Shown here: positions 17,083 through 28,822 of the stretch, one piece after another
Layout of the letters: every line of letters starts with the position of its first letter
How positions within the stretch are numbered: position 1 is the stretch's first letter
Source: Chitinophaga hostae
GTDB lineage: Bacteria > Bacteroidota > Bacteroidia > Chitinophagales > Chitinophagaceae
Assembly (NCBI RefSeq): GCF_018224885.1
Contig: NZ_JAGTXB010000003.1
Coordinates: 124,001-188,000 of the forward strand
Length of the DNA: 64,000 nucleotides
Direction of reading: 5' to 3'
The notes under the pieces: generated by a model
Seen by the model: the letters and a program-made list of their open reading frames with translations, nothing else
Database searches by the model: none
Told to the model about the DNA's origin: nothing
Program-made: the position numbers and the translations under genes

Positions 17083-19902
17083 CTAAAACAATCCTTTTAT
17101 ACCCAGATTATATAAGCGTGTTTGGGGGGTACTGCCAACATTCATTTCCATTGTTTTGCGTTCAGCAGAAATCGTCAGCAGGTTAAAACCACTAACATAG
17201 GCGCCCAGTTCCTTTACAATTTTTTTCTTGCCCAGCAAGCCGCTCATATCGTAGGAGATCTGTACCTTGGCCAGGTCTATCCGGTTGGTCTTGTACAACC
17301 AGAAATCAGAATTGCGGAAATTGTTATCGCTGTTGAAAGTGGTCAGCCGGGGATATTTTGCAGATGCAGCTGTTTCTTCTGTCCAGCGGTCTCTTACCAC
17401 CGCGGAGTATTTATCTTCCCCATCCACCCAGAACCAGGAACTTCTTTTCATATCAAAAGCGCCATAGCGGCCTATCCCCAATGCGAAAAGGGAGAAGTTC
17501 TTCCATTTCGCGCTCAGGTTTATTCCCAATGTAAGCGGCGAGCCGGCCCAGCCACCACGGCCCAGGTACACTTCATCGCGCGCATCTATCACCCCATCGC
17601 CGTTTTGATCCTTATACTTTATATCACCCGGTTTAACCTGGCCGAAAGTCTGCGCTGGAGATTTTGCAATGTCATCTGCATCGCGGAAAAAACCCTGGTT
17701 TTGCAGTCCCCATATGGCGTCTAAAGGTTTGCCCTGGCGATACTGGTAACTGTCTGCATACAATTCGGCGCGTTTAGTGGCAGTGGTTTTATAGTAAGTA
17801 CCTACCAGCCCTATTGAATAACTAACGTCGTGCAGTTTTTTGTTGAAGCTCACACTGAAATCAACCCCCATGCGTTTGTCGTCATTATAATTTATATATG
17901 GAATAAAGGAAGAAGATGGAAAACCGGTGGTGAAGTAAGAGGGATATAATACATCGGGCTGTATGATATTGCCGGTAATTTTGTTGATAAAGAAATTACC
18001 GGTGGCTTTTATCAGCTGATGAAAGAAGGAACCGTTCAAACCGATACTGATCTCTTCCCTTTTTGGGAAACGCATGTCAGGGTTAGCTCCCCGTCTCGAT
18101 TCCGTTGCCTGTACGCCCGTGCCGTCTTTCCAGCCGAACCAGCTTCCCAGTGAGGTATAAACGCCCTGGTATAAATACCAGGATGAAATATCCAGGTCGG
18201 TATGCAGCACGCCGGCAGAAGCTGTTAAACGGAGATCGTCGATGCCCCTTATATTACGCAGGAAAGGCTCGTTACTGAGCCGCCAGCCCAGCGACATGGT
18301 AGGCGAAAACGCATTACGGTTTCCTTCCGGCAACTTCGCGCTATGAACCACTGCACTGCTGAAATCGATATAATACGTATTCCTGAAATCGTAGCCCAGC
18401 TGCAAGCCCAGGTTGGCATTGCCTGTACGATGATATATCGCCGATTCCGATTGCTGGAAGCCATTCACCAGTAATACGGCAGAAAGGTGATGTTTGTTGC
18501 GTATCGTGTTTACATAATTGAACTGACCGGTAGCGGAAATCGTTTGGCGATACCAGCTGTTGCTTACATTCTGTACGCCCGAAGTAGCGTCCTGTCCGTA
18601 TTGCGTAAGACTGCTGATCAGGTCAACCCCCGAATACGTATTCCAGGTGGGCGCATACACCGTATAGTTGTTATTGAACGCCAGGTTATAGGACGTGTTA
18701 TAGTCCACCGCAAATGTAGCGCGGAACGAAAGACCTTTCAGCAGATTTTTCAGGTCTGCATTCACGCCCGTGTTAAACTGGAATTGCCGGCTGATGTAGC
18801 GGTTGTTACCGCCGGCATAAATGGCGGCAAAGGGATTGGTTTGGTCCAATTGTGTTCCCCCCAGCAAATATTTTCCGTCGATGATATGGTTACTATTCTT
18901 CACCAGCAGGTTCGACGCTTCATCATCCGGTTCTATCCTGTCTAATGGAATGAGCGGGGCAAAACGATAGGGACGTAAGGTGGCAGCGCTTCCCCAGTAA
19001 TCGGTATTTACACCTCTCCCGGTATAAAAGATAGCGGTAGCATCTACATTACAGGTAATATAGTCGTTCAGGTTAACATCTACATTACCGCGTAAATTGA
19101 GACGATCTGACTTCCCGTTCTGACGGGCTTCTCCGAAGTTAAGCAATGAACCTGAGGTCTGATAACCGATGTTCGTATAGTACCGCGCCTTATCATTTCC
19201 GCCGGATATCTCTGCAGTTACATCGTAGCGGGTGAAATATTTTTTCAGGTATTCGTCTGCGTAATAATCTACATCAGGATACCTGAATGGATTTTTGCGG
19301 GAGGCATAATTATAAATAGTTTCTGAACTATATAGCTCCGGCAGTCCGTCGTTACGGCGTGCTTCATTATAAAGCGTCATATACTCTGCCGATCCCAGGT
19401 AGCCGGGGTAAGCTTTGGGAACATGAATGCCTGCATTTGCTCTTACATCGATCCGCTGAGCGCCTGCTTTTCCTCTTTTGGTGGTGATGTACACCACTCC
19501 TTTTGCGGCCCGGCTGCCATAAAGTGCCACGGCATTTACGCCCTTAAGAAAGGAAATCTGTTCTATTTCTGTGGGCAATACGTTGCCTGCATCCCGGGGC
19601 ACACCATCAATAACAAGCAGGTAACTACCCATTCCCCACATACTGTTTCCATTAAAACCATTCGCCCAGCCCTCCATATTTTCCAGGCTGTAGGTCATAT
19701 AGTTTTGTGTTAATTGAGAAGATACATCTACCACCGATACATCTCCCGGCAGGTCTTTTTTATCCAGCTTCCGGAACGCCACCTGTACCGTGTTATCGCC
19801 GGGAACATTTGATATGGTACGGACCGTAGTATCTTGTGCCTGCAACACCGGCATCAGGCTCATCAGCGCTACAGACGCTATTAATGCTTTTATCTGGTTC
19901 AT
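17083..19902 (-). CDS. xusC: SusC-like TonB-dependent transporter lacking the N-terminal carboxypeptidase-like domain (second pair)
   Basis: 939 residues with signal peptide MNQIKALIASVALMSLMPVLQAQ. The plug follows almost at once (LLVIDGVPRDAG, LKGVNAVALYGSRAAKGVVYITTKRG), and the rest is a 22-strand barrel ending LYNLGIKGLF. Unlike the first SusC of this operon it has no CarboxypepD_reg-like domain before the plug, making it about 100 residues shorter. It forms the outer-membrane channel with the SusD at 15280 and imports xylan fragments using TonB energy. Confidence 0.95.
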   Translation of the reverse strand: MNQIKALIASVALMSLMPVLQAQDTTVRTISNVPGDNTVQVAFRKLDKKDLPGDVSVVDVSSQLTQNYMTYSLENMEGWANGFNGNSMWGMGSYLLVIDGVPRDAGNVLPTEIEQISFLKGVNAVALYGSRAAKGVVYITTKRGKAGAQRIDVRANAGIHVPKAYPGYLGSAEYMTLYNEARRNDGLPELYSSETIYNYASRKNPFRYPDVDYYADEYLKKYFTRYDVTAEISGGNDKARYYTNIGYQTSGSLLNFGEARQNGKSDRLNLRGNVDVNLNDYITCNVDATAIFYTGRGVNTDYWGSAATLRPYRFAPLIPLDRIEPDDEASNLLVKNSNHIIDGKYLLGGTQLDQTNPFAAIYAGGNNRYISRQFQFNTGVNADLKNLLKGLSFRATFAVDYNTSYNLAFNNNYTVYAPTWNTYSGVDLISSLTQYGQDATSGVQNVSNSWYRQTISATGQFNYVNTIRNKHHLSAVLLVNGFQQSESAIYHRTGNANLGLQLGYDFRNTYYIDFSSAVVHSAKLPEGNRNAFSPTMSLGWRLSNEPFLRNIRGIDDLRLTASAGVLHTDLDISSWYLYQGVYTSLGSWFGWKDGTGVQATESRRGANPDMRFPKREEISIGLNGSFFHQLIKATGNFFINKITGNIIQPDVLYPSYFTTGFPSSSFIPYINYNDDKRMGVDFSVSFNKKLHDVSYSIGLVGTYYKTTATKRAELYADSYQYRQGKPLDAIWGLQNQGFFRDADDIAKSPAQTFGQVKPGDIKYKDQNGDGVIDARDEVYLGRGGWAGSPLTLGINLSAKWKNFSLFALGIGRYGAFDMKRSSWFWVDGEDKYSAVVRDRWTEETAASAKYPRLTTFNSDNNFRNSDFWLYKTNRIDLAKVQISYDMSGLLGKKKIVKELGAYVSGFNLLTISAERKTMEMNVGSTPQTRLYNLGIKGLF

Positions 19903-19948
19903 GAATTTTTGAAATTAGAGTAAACGATACATGTAAGGATTGCACGTT

Positions 19949-21835
19949 TTACCACCCCGGGTTCTGTGGAAATTCCAGGTACATATTGGCATCTGCATTT
20001 TTTAGCGGCAGCCAGTAATGTTTCTCAGAATACCTGCGCTCCAGGATCACCGTTTCGCGTAAATTGAGTACCCGGTTGTTCTTCGGGTCAGCGGTACCGA
20101 ACGTTGAGGACCGGTCAAATTCAACAGATTTTTTTAGCGTATACGGACTTTGTATCAGCAGCATCCATCTTCTTAAATCATTGAAGCGATGGCCCTCGAA
20201 AGATAGTTCTACCGCCCGTTCACGGCGTACCTCGCTCATGAAGGCGTCCAGAGAACCGGTGAAGCGGGCAGCTACGTGCCCTGCGCCGGCGCGGTCGCGG
20301 ATTACATTAATGGCATCTAATGCTGTTTTATTATAATTGGTAGATTTGCCGGCAGCGGTAGCATAGCCCTGGGCTGCCGCTTCTGCATACATCAGATACA
20401 CATCCGCCAGACGCATATAGGGCAGGTGAATATTAAGCGCCTTATCGTAAGACCAGCCATTATCAAACCTGTTGGCTGTCATCGGAATAAATTTGTACAA
20501 CAGGTAGCCGGAGCGGCTGCCACTGCTGATATCGCGGTAGCTTCCACCGGTATAAAGATTTGCATACCGGTTTTTTTCATCGGTAGTAGCGCCCTGTACA
20601 CACTTCACACCATCAAAAACAATATCGTTGTAAAAGCGCGGATCCCGGCCTTTCCAGGGATAAGCGGGGTCATATCCTGATTCAGGGTCCGGCTGCGTGA
20701 TATCTTTGATGGGCAATCCATTCGCCATACCGTAATAATCTACGTAATTGGCAGTAGGCACAAATGTGATGGCTTCTTCAGTGATTAAAGCCGGGCCATA
20801 TTGCTTGGCAGTACCGTAGGTAGAACCATGTGCGCCGTAATACGGGCCGCGGAAGATAGCTTCGGTGCTACCTGGCATTAACCAGTTTTGACCGGCGCTA
20901 TAAAAATTGGTATAGTACTTTGAAAATGCTACCAGGCTATAAGGCGCCTCACCGGTTTCACACAGTTGCAGTAATTCACCAAATGCCTCTGCGGCCTTTT
21001 TGCAATATGCTGCATCGTACAACTTAGTGCCGGTTGATACATAGTTCATCAGCGGACTGCCGGCCCACAGGTAATTTTTCCCGAGATATCCCAACGCCAT
21101 GATCTTATTAATGCGCAGCTGATTTTTTCCCAGGGTCCTTTTACCTGCAGTGGTATTATCCCAGTTGACAGGCAGCAGGTTAGCCGCCTCTCTGAAATCG
21201 GCTGCCGCTTTATCTGCGCATTCATTGTATTTGAGACGGGGCAGGGCTAATTTCTGATCGCCGGGAAGTACTTTATCAATGTAAGGTAAGCCGCCGAAAT
21301 ATTGGATGAACATAAAATGAAACCATCCCCTGAAGAACAGCAGCTGCCCTTTAATCAGGTCTTTCTCTTCCTGGGTGGCATCGGTGAGCTTATTAAGATT
21401 CTCCAGTCCCATATTGGCTTTCCGGATACCATACCAGCCCAGTTTCCACATCGATTTTGCAAAACGGTCATCATTGGTACTGGTGTTGTTCCGGTCCATC
21501 CATCCGGCCTGCCAGCCATCAAACTGTGACTGCCAGCCCCAGAAATCCCCGTTATCTATCTTGATGATAAAGTGAAAATCACGTGCGGTAGATTGTATTT
21601 CATCTTCCCCCCAATTCCAGGAATTTGTCCAGTACGCATTCGTGAAATCCGGTATACAGTGATAGAGCTCTTCTGTAAAGCCCTGGAAACTGATGAAATT
21701 TTTAAATGCGTTGTCTGCAGATACAATAGATTGCGGCTCCTTGTCCAGGAATTTCTTGCAGGATGCAAGGCTAACGGTGACGGCTATACCGGCGCACGCA
21801 AGCAATGTTTTTATATACTTATTCATACCATTCAT
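19949..21835 (-). CDS. xusB: SusD-like nutrient-binding lipoprotein (first pair)
   Basis: 628 residues; lipoprotein signal ending VTVSLASC. Family features include KDLIKGQLLFFRGWFHFMFIQYFGGLPY and the C-terminal VRRERAVELSFEGHRFNDLRRW. The ATG at 21835 begins two bases after the stop of the upstream SusC, so translation is probably coupled; a second ATG three codons on (21826) is also possible. It pairs with the SusC at 21838. Confidence 0.95.
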   Translation of the reverse strand: MNGMNKYIKTLLACAGIAVTVSLASCKKFLDKEPQSIVSADNAFKNFISFQGFTEELYHCIPDFTNAYWTNSWNWGEDEIQSTARDFHFIIKIDNGDFWGWQSQFDGWQAGWMDRNNTSTNDDRFAKSMWKLGWYGIRKANMGLENLNKLTDATQEEKDLIKGQLLFFRGWFHFMFIQYFGGLPYIDKVLPGDQKLALPRLKYNECADKAAADFREAANLLPVNWDNTTAGKRTLGKNQLRINKIMALGYLGKNYLWAGSPLMNYVSTGTKLYDAAYCKKAAEAFGELLQLCETGEAPYSLVAFSKYYTNFYSAGQNWLMPGSTEAIFRGPYYGAHGSTYGTAKQYGPALITEEAITFVPTANYVDYYGMANGLPIKDITQPDPESGYDPAYPWKGRDPRFYNDIVFDGVKCVQGATTDEKNRYANLYTGGSYRDISSGSRSGYLLYKFIPMTANRFDNGWSYDKALNIHLPYMRLADVYLMYAEAAAQGYATAAGKSTNYNKTALDAINVIRDRAGAGHVAARFTGSLDAFMSEVRRERAVELSFEGHRFNDLRRWMLLIQSPYTLKKSVEFDRSSTFGTADPKNNRVLNLRETVILERRYSEKHYWLPLKNADANMYLEFPQNPGW

Positions 21836-21837
21836 GT

Positions 21838-24800
21838 TTAGAAAGTAAAGTTGGCGCCGAGGTTGTAACGCTTCACAGTAGGATAAGCACCTTGTGATGC
21901 CCAGCCAGTGCCTGCAAAATTTGATTCGCGGTCGTCCGGCATTTTACTCCAGGCTGCCAGGTTATTACCATTGAGATATATCCTCATGGATTCGAGGCCT
22001 GCACGGCGTATAAATCCCTTATCAAAAGTGTATGCGATTTCTGCATTCTTTAATCGCAGGTAAGAACCATCGTACATATATTGGTTGCCACGGTAATAGC
22101 CCGCCGGTGTTGACAACCAGCGTGGCATCGGAACATCTGCGCCGGTATTGTTCTTTGACCAGTAACTGCCTTCGTTATAAACCGTGTGTCCCTGGGAGCC
22201 TAAGCTGTTAAACACCACCTGCCGCGTTACGTTATTCACGCCATAAAACTGTACGAAAACACTTAATCCTTTCCAATCCACGCCGAATGTAGCGTTATAG
22301 GTATTCGTAGGCCAGCCGCTGTGACCATAGGGGATATTATCGTTTGCGTCGATCACACCATCGCCATTATAGTCAACGATGTAATAGTTACCCGGTAACT
22401 TTTGATTGTCGTTGGTGTTGTGGATCGTACTGCCATACAGTTCATCCCAGGTATTGTAGTACCCCTGGTTCACATACGAATAAGCCTGTCCGATCTGCAT
22501 GCCCTCTGATTTTTGATAAGCAGGCAACAGTTCAGGGTTGTCGGCCTCGATGATTTTATTTTTGGTATGGGTCATATTCAGGTCAGACCAAAGCCTGAGT
22601 TTTTTCGAAGCCTGGTAGTTGAAGTGTAACTCCACCTCATACCCATGCGAGGTTACCCGGCCAAGGTTGGCCACCGGCGGGGTGGTGCCGTAATAAGAAG
22701 GTACGGAAGACCTGTTAGCCAGCAATATTTTGGAACGCTTGTCCTGGAAGAAATCCATCTTTCCTTTGATGAATCCCTTGAACAATTCAAAGTCGGTGCC
22801 CACATTAATTTTCTCCGCCTGTTCCCATTGTACATTTGGATTACCTACGGTAGCTTCCCGGTACCAGTTGAACGGGCTCTGTTCGGCGCCTTCGCCGGTA
22901 GTACCCAAGCGCGACCGGCCACCATAGGCCCATTCAGTCATATACAGGAAGCGGCCGGCTACATCATCAAAGCCGGTTTGCCCGTAAGAAGCACGGAATT
23001 TCAACAGGTCCAGGAATCCAATATTTTTCATGAAGTTCTCATTGGACATGATCCAGTTCACACCACCGGAAGAGAAGAAAGCAAACCGGTATTCCGGTGC
23101 AAACTTTTCCGAACCGTTATAAGCGCCGTTGTATTCTACCGTATACTTATCGTTGTAGGTGTAAGTGGTACGGAACACCCAATCTTCGCGGTACGAGGGA
23201 ATCATACTGCCGTAGGCCGTAATATTACGGTTCAGCAGTCCCATGGCGGTTACGTTGTGTTTATCCGCAAAGGTTTTAGCATAATTAAGCTGCAGCTGGT
23301 AAAAGAGCCTGCGCTGGTTATCTGTTACAGCGCCTGCTGCCGGCGACCACTTCACGCCTTCCTGGAAATCGAAATTGGTAACGCCGTCAAAAGCGCTCTT
23401 ATAAAATACATTGCCTGTTTCAGGATCCACCCATTTGCGCTGCACATCATGAAAAAGATCATTCACCCCTCTGTCACTTTCAACGAAGGTATTGTCCATG
23501 GAAAGTGTGGCGTTGAGCTTTAATCCATCGAGGAGCATATCCAGGTTTTGCTCCACCGAAAAGTCAGTAGTGATGCGGGTAGTCGTCTGGTACTGAATCC
23601 CACCCACTGCGAGACTTCTGGCCGAGTTTTCTGCCCGGCCTTCATTAGGAGCAAAGTACCCCCAGGAACCGTCGGCATACACTGGTAGAAATACATCGGG
23701 CGCGGTGGTATACGCATCGATCCAGGCGCCGTATTGACTCCCTGAAAATCCCCATGGGCTTTTTCTCACCCCGTATGATCCGGAAAGATTTACTTTAAAG
23801 AGTGTAGAGGGCGTTAGTTGAAAATCGAGGTTGGAACGGGCATTTAATCGTGTAAAACCGAAACCTGGTTTGTATCCTCTCCTGTTATCGTATATTTTAA
23901 AAAGATCTCCTTCATGCAGAAAATCCGCGCTGGTGAAATATTTTACGGAACGCGTGCCTCCGCTGATATTCACATTCGCATTTTGCGACATCGCGTAATC
24001 CTTGAATAAGGCTTTTTCCCAGTCTACATTAGGATAGCGCTCGGCCTCTTCCAGGTTAGCAGGGTACCGGTATTTATCCAGGACAGCCTGAGGGTAAAAG
24101 TTATTCCAGCTTTCAGGTTTTAACGCCAGTTCATACTCTATGGCCTCATTGATGGTGCGTAAAGCATCATACGAATCCGCTTTACCGGGTAATTTGGAAG
24201 GCGCTTTCATAATAGTGTTTACGGTAGCCCGGATAGATGCTTTGCCCGTTTTCCCTCTTTTAGTGGTAATGAGAATAACACCATTGGCGCCCCTCGAACC
24301 AAATACCGCTGTTGCAGAAGCATCCTTTAAAACGGTGACTGTTTCCACGGAGCCGATATCGACACTTGTCATCGGACGTTCCACACCATCCACCAATACC
24401 AGCGGATTGCTGTTATTCCAGGTGCTAAGGCCACGGATAATAAGCCGAGGGTCTTCTTCACCGGGTAAACCGGTACTTTGGGCGGTGATAAGACCCGGTA
24501 CATTCCCGGTGAGTGCAGCGCCAATATTTGATACGCCACCTGCCCGTTCCAGGACTTTGCCGGTAGTTTGTGAAACTGCGGCGACCACGCTTGCTTTCTT
24601 CTGCCGGCCATAACCTACTACCACCACATCTTCCAAGCCCACCACCTTATCTTTCAGGGTAACGGATATATCCTGCCGGTTTTGGATATTCACCTCCTGC
24701 GATTGCTTTCCTATGTAACTAAAAACAAGTACGTGTTTACCGGACGGAACATGAATGAGAAATTTACCGTCACCACCGGTACTGGTACTGACCTTTGTGT

Positions 24801-24984
24801 CTTTTACCAATACCGTAGTACCCGGGATGGGTGTCTTTTTTTCATCCAGCACTACTCCCCGGACCACACCTGCATCCTGGGCCTGTAACGGAGAATAACC
24901 GGGTGCTGCCGACAGCATCAACGCTGTCACCACCAGCCATTTCCATGACACCTGCGAAAGAATCATTTTAAACATGGAATTCAA
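21838..24984 (-). CDS. xusA: SusC-like TonB-dependent transporter (first pair)
   Basis: 1048 residues. After the signal peptide comes a CarboxypepD_reg-like domain (about 40-125, GVVLDEKKTPIPGTTVLVKD), then the plug with VVGYGRQKKASVVAAVSQ, PLVLVDGVERP and LKDASATAVFGSRGANGVIL, then the barrel ending RYNLGANFTF. It is the first gene of the xus operon, with 360 non-coding bases upstream where HTCS control would act. It imports oligosaccharides with the SusD at 19949. Confidence 0.97.
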   Translation of the reverse strand: MNSMFKMILSQVSWKWLVVTALMLSAAPGYSPLQAQDAGVVRGVVLDEKKTPIPGTTVLVKDTKVSTSTGGDGKFLIHVPSGKHVLVFSYIGKQSQEVNIQNRQDISVTLKDKVVGLEDVVVVGYGRQKKASVVAAVSQTTGKVLERAGGVSNIGAALTGNVPGLITAQSTGLPGEEDPRLIIRGLSTWNNSNPLVLVDGVERPMTSVDIGSVETVTVLKDASATAVFGSRGANGVILITTKRGKTGKASIRATVNTIMKAPSKLPGKADSYDALRTINEAIEYELALKPESWNNFYPQAVLDKYRYPANLEEAERYPNVDWEKALFKDYAMSQNANVNISGGTRSVKYFTSADFLHEGDLFKIYDNRRGYKPGFGFTRLNARSNLDFQLTPSTLFKVNLSGSYGVRKSPWGFSGSQYGAWIDAYTTAPDVFLPVYADGSWGYFAPNEGRAENSARSLAVGGIQYQTTTRITTDFSVEQNLDMLLDGLKLNATLSMDNTFVESDRGVNDLFHDVQRKWVDPETGNVFYKSAFDGVTNFDFQEGVKWSPAAGAVTDNQRRLFYQLQLNYAKTFADKHNVTAMGLLNRNITAYGSMIPSYREDWVFRTTYTYNDKYTVEYNGAYNGSEKFAPEYRFAFFSSGGVNWIMSNENFMKNIGFLDLLKFRASYGQTGFDDVAGRFLYMTEWAYGGRSRLGTTGEGAEQSPFNWYREATVGNPNVQWEQAEKINVGTDFELFKGFIKGKMDFFQDKRSKILLANRSSVPSYYGTTPPVANLGRVTSHGYEVELHFNYQASKKLRLWSDLNMTHTKNKIIEADNPELLPAYQKSEGMQIGQAYSYVNQGYYNTWDELYGSTIHNTNDNQKLPGNYYIVDYNGDGVIDANDNIPYGHSGWPTNTYNATFGVDWKGLSVFVQFYGVNNVTRQVVFNSLGSQGHTVYNEGSYWSKNNTGADVPMPRWLSTPAGYYRGNQYMYDGSYLRLKNAEIAYTFDKGFIRRAGLESMRIYLNGNNLAAWSKMPDDRESNFAGTGWASQGAYPTVKRYNLGANFTF

Positions 24985-25344
24985 AATATTTAATGTTAGG
25001 GCAATAAGGGTTCTGACAGCCTGTATCAGACCGTCACGCCGGATACCGGCTGGAACAATTACAATGCGATAAAAAGGAGTATCCCTACAGAGATGCGGAT
25101 ACTACCTGGTTAAGTGATGAAACTGAATTTGGTTGTAGCGGGACGTGGCGACCCGGGCGCACTGAAACTTCATAAGTAATCATTTAGCGTTTAAGTAGAG
25201 AATTTTTTCATAACGTAAAAGTTGCAGATCGGTCAGCACACACTGAAACAAAAAACAACAGCCGAATCTACTATAGGGAAGTATCTATAAATGGCACGAA
25301 TCTCCAAAAGGATAGCAATAATGTATAAATAGGACGCAGACCTG
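24985..25344. other. 360-base intergenic region: leader and control region of the xus operon
   Basis: No gene is visible. On the minus strand it is the upstream region of xusA. Two small stem-loops lie close to the start: TCTGA/TCAGA (25012-25016 with 25026-25030) and GCCGG/CCGGC (25038-25042 with 25046-25050). I see no exact TAnnTTTG element, which fits a promoter that needs an activator such as the HTCS. The HTCS binding site itself is not identifiable by eye. Confidence 0.4.
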
Positions 25345-26247
<903 letters not shown>

Positions 26248-26316
26248 TTATGAAATAAAAAATGGGGAGATCAACCGGCTATGTGCTGTTTAACCGGTTA
26301 ATCTGTAAACTGCCTG

Positions 26317-28704
26317 CTATTTTTTTAGCAGACGTATATAGCAAACCGCACTGGTGCTGCCTTGCGGCGGGGATTGGAATTTTATACTGATACGATCTTT
26401 ATCTTTTATCATGGCAGCTGGAACAGTATATGTTACGTTAAAGAAGCCGGGCTGCTTCCAACGCGCTGTATTGTCTTCCGAAACAAGTCTTTCTCCGTCG
26501 ATATAAATATCAAATTTCCTGCTGCCCCGTTCTGCGCCCTGGTAACGTACCATTAATTGAATATTGGTTTCCCTGTTGGTAGCCATGCTATAACTAAAAT
26601 ATCCCCCGTTGGCCGCCTCTCTCCAAAATTCATCGGAAGATGACCCCGTCCGGGATTGATGGCTTTGGATATTGTGATCAGCTTCGGGCTGCTGTTCACC
26701 TGGTGCAACAAAGTCTATAGTACGCTGCTGCAGCGCCAACCTTTCTTTTTCTGTGGCGGCCAACGAATCGAGATAAGTTTGGTACTGGGTACCACTCAGC
26801 GCCATCCAGTACACCATATACCTGGCATCATGGATTTGATAGAACGGCTCCAACACCAGCTTCGCCGGGTTGATCATTTTCAATGCAGGGAAAGTAAAGG
26901 CCAGGGGTTTATCTTTTACCGGTACCAGGCCATCCGCCATAGCAGAGAGGTTGTCTTCAACAATAACCGGCGCCTTATCAACCGGTAACTTTTCCCCGCT
27001 GGCAATATGCCCCCAGCGGCTATCGTTGGCAACGAGACCGGTCAAATGTTCTGTGCCTGTTTTTGCCGCCAGCAGCACCGGCCCATGCATGATAGCGATA
27101 TAGGCGGGTACGTTTGGCAGGCGTTCTATGGTGTTATGCATAGGCAACTGAATATCTACCACATCGTTTTCTTTCCATGTCCTTTCCAGCGCAATGTAAG
27201 AGGAAGGACTGACGGTATAGTTTACCGGCTTGCCATTCACCATCATCTTCAGGGTGCCTTCTTTTACCCATGCGGGATAGCGCACCATCAACACAAACCG
27301 CGAAGTTCCTTTTGTGACGGTTAACCTGGTTTTCTCCGTATAAGGAAATTGTGTTTCCTGCCTGATAGTAATGCCCCTCGCTTTCCAGTTAAGTTCTGAT
27401 GCTATAAAGAGATTGAGCGACAGCGAGTCATTTCTGTGCGTATAAATCAGCCTGTTGTATTGCCCGTGATTTTCCATGCCGGTACCTACGCAGCACCACA
27501 TCGCCTCATTGGGCGCGGAGTATACCCGGTAATGGCGCGGACGCAAAGGTGTAAAATATACGTAGCCGCCGTGAACCGGATGCTGAGTGGACAATATATG
27601 GTTGTACAGTGTTCTTTCGTAGTAGTCGATATATTTTGCCTCCGGGTTGATTCTGAAAAGATCTTCTGTCAGCTTCAGCATATTATTGGAATTGCACGAT
27701 TCCGGACCTTCCACATCATTGATAAAATCCATGCAGGCGGTGGTACCGGGGAAAAATTCCCTCCTGCTGTTTCCTCCGAAAGCCACGCTCCGGTTGGTGG
27801 TTACGGTTTCCCAAAAAAAACTGCCCGCTTTGCTGTATTGCGGATCATGGGCCAGTTCTCCTATTCTTTCAAAACCGACGGCTTTTGGCACCTGCGTGTT
27901 GGCATGCTTGTTATCAAGGTTATCAGTTCCGGCTGCCATGGGCGCTAACAGCATGTTATGCGAAAACTTCCGTGCTGCGTCCAGGTACTTATGATCACCC
28001 GTCATCTCATAAGCGTCCGCAAAAATCTCGTTCATCCCTCCATGTTCAGTGTCCAGCATGGATTGCATCTGGCTATCGGTTAGCGTGGCCACGATATTTA
28101 TTCCCCAATCACAGAACAGTAAAAACAGCGCTTTAGCTTGCTGGTTGCCGGTGTATAACCAGGCATCCCGCAAACCAGCGTACATTTTATGCAGGTTGTA
28201 CCAGGGAACCCAGGCAGCATGATAAGGCGTAAAATCCCCCGCTTTTAATGCTGACCATATCCTTTTACTGTTGGGTACTCCTCCTGCATATCCAATACCC
28301 CACTCCGGGTTATTGGCCGCGTTGGCATCCACGCAGGACTTAAGCTCCTGCAGCATATACTCCATTCTTCTTTTGCATTCCGCATTATGAGTCGCAGCAA
28401 CGTTGATGGCTAAGGCAGACAAATAGTGGCCACCGATATGACCATCCAAACCATCCCAGTTTGAATATCCTTTTGTTTTTGCCGGCAGCCCTGCTTCTTT
28501 ACGGTAGGGAGCCAGCAAACGGTCCACGTCATATTTCAACAGGGTTTGAATGTTGACATCCCGGGCATGCTTAAAAGGACCTTCCAGCAATTTTATATCA
28601 GAGAGGGAAAAGGTATTGTTGTACAGGCTGTCCTGCGCATGGAGACTGCTATTCATCAAAAAGATACACAGTATCATACCGGCCAAACCTTGTGCTATTC
28701 TCAT
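26317..28704 (-). CDS. GH127 beta-L-arabinofuranosidase
   Basis: 795 residues with a signal peptide ending LHAQ. The (alpha/alpha)6 barrel shows WGIGYAGGVPNSKRIW, MLDTEHGGMNE and the metal/catalytic set of GH127: Glu335 and Cys337 in PESCN and Cys404-Cys405 in WCCVGTG. By analogy with HypBA1 these bind zinc, with Cys404 as nucleophile. The C-terminal 150 residues form a beta-sandwich module ending YIRLLK. It would release arabinofuranose in the beta-L configuration, so its presence suggests arabinose-decorated glycans or glycoproteins beside xylan. 81 bases separate it from the CE1 gene. Confidence 0.92.
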   Translation of the reverse strand: MRIAQGLAGMILCIFLMNSSLHAQDSLYNNTFSLSDIKLLEGPFKHARDVNIQTLLKYDVDRLLAPYRKEAGLPAKTKGYSNWDGLDGHIGGHYLSALAINVAATHNAECKRRMEYMLQELKSCVDANAANNPEWGIGYAGGVPNSKRIWSALKAGDFTPYHAAWVPWYNLHKMYAGLRDAWLYTGNQQAKALFLLFCDWGINIVATLTDSQMQSMLDTEHGGMNEIFADAYEMTGDHKYLDAARKFSHNMLLAPMAAGTDNLDNKHANTQVPKAVGFERIGELAHDPQYSKAGSFFWETVTTNRSVAFGGNSRREFFPGTTACMDFINDVEGPESCNSNNMLKLTEDLFRINPEAKYIDYYERTLYNHILSTQHPVHGGYVYFTPLRPRHYRVYSAPNEAMWCCVGTGMENHGQYNRLIYTHRNDSLSLNLFIASELNWKARGITIRQETQFPYTEKTRLTVTKGTSRFVLMVRYPAWVKEGTLKMMVNGKPVNYTVSPSSYIALERTWKENDVVDIQLPMHNTIERLPNVPAYIAIMHGPVLLAAKTGTEHLTGLVANDSRWGHIASGEKLPVDKAPVIVEDNLSAMADGLVPVKDKPLAFTFPALKMINPAKLVLEPFYQIHDARYMVYWMALSGTQYQTYLDSLAATEKERLALQQRTIDFVAPGEQQPEADHNIQSHQSRTGSSSDEFWREAANGGYFSYSMATNRETNIQLMVRYQGAERGSRKFDIYIDGERLVSEDNTARWKQPGFFNVTYTVPAAMIKDKDRISIKFQSPPQGSTSAVCYIRLLKK

Positions 28705-28822
28705 ATTTGCTTCTTTTTAAAGGAAGATAAATACTTTTATTATTTTTTTAAGAAATAATTGTCATTTACACAATTAAAATATAATAACCAGTGTAACCCT
28801 GCAAAACAATTACGGTGGTTTA

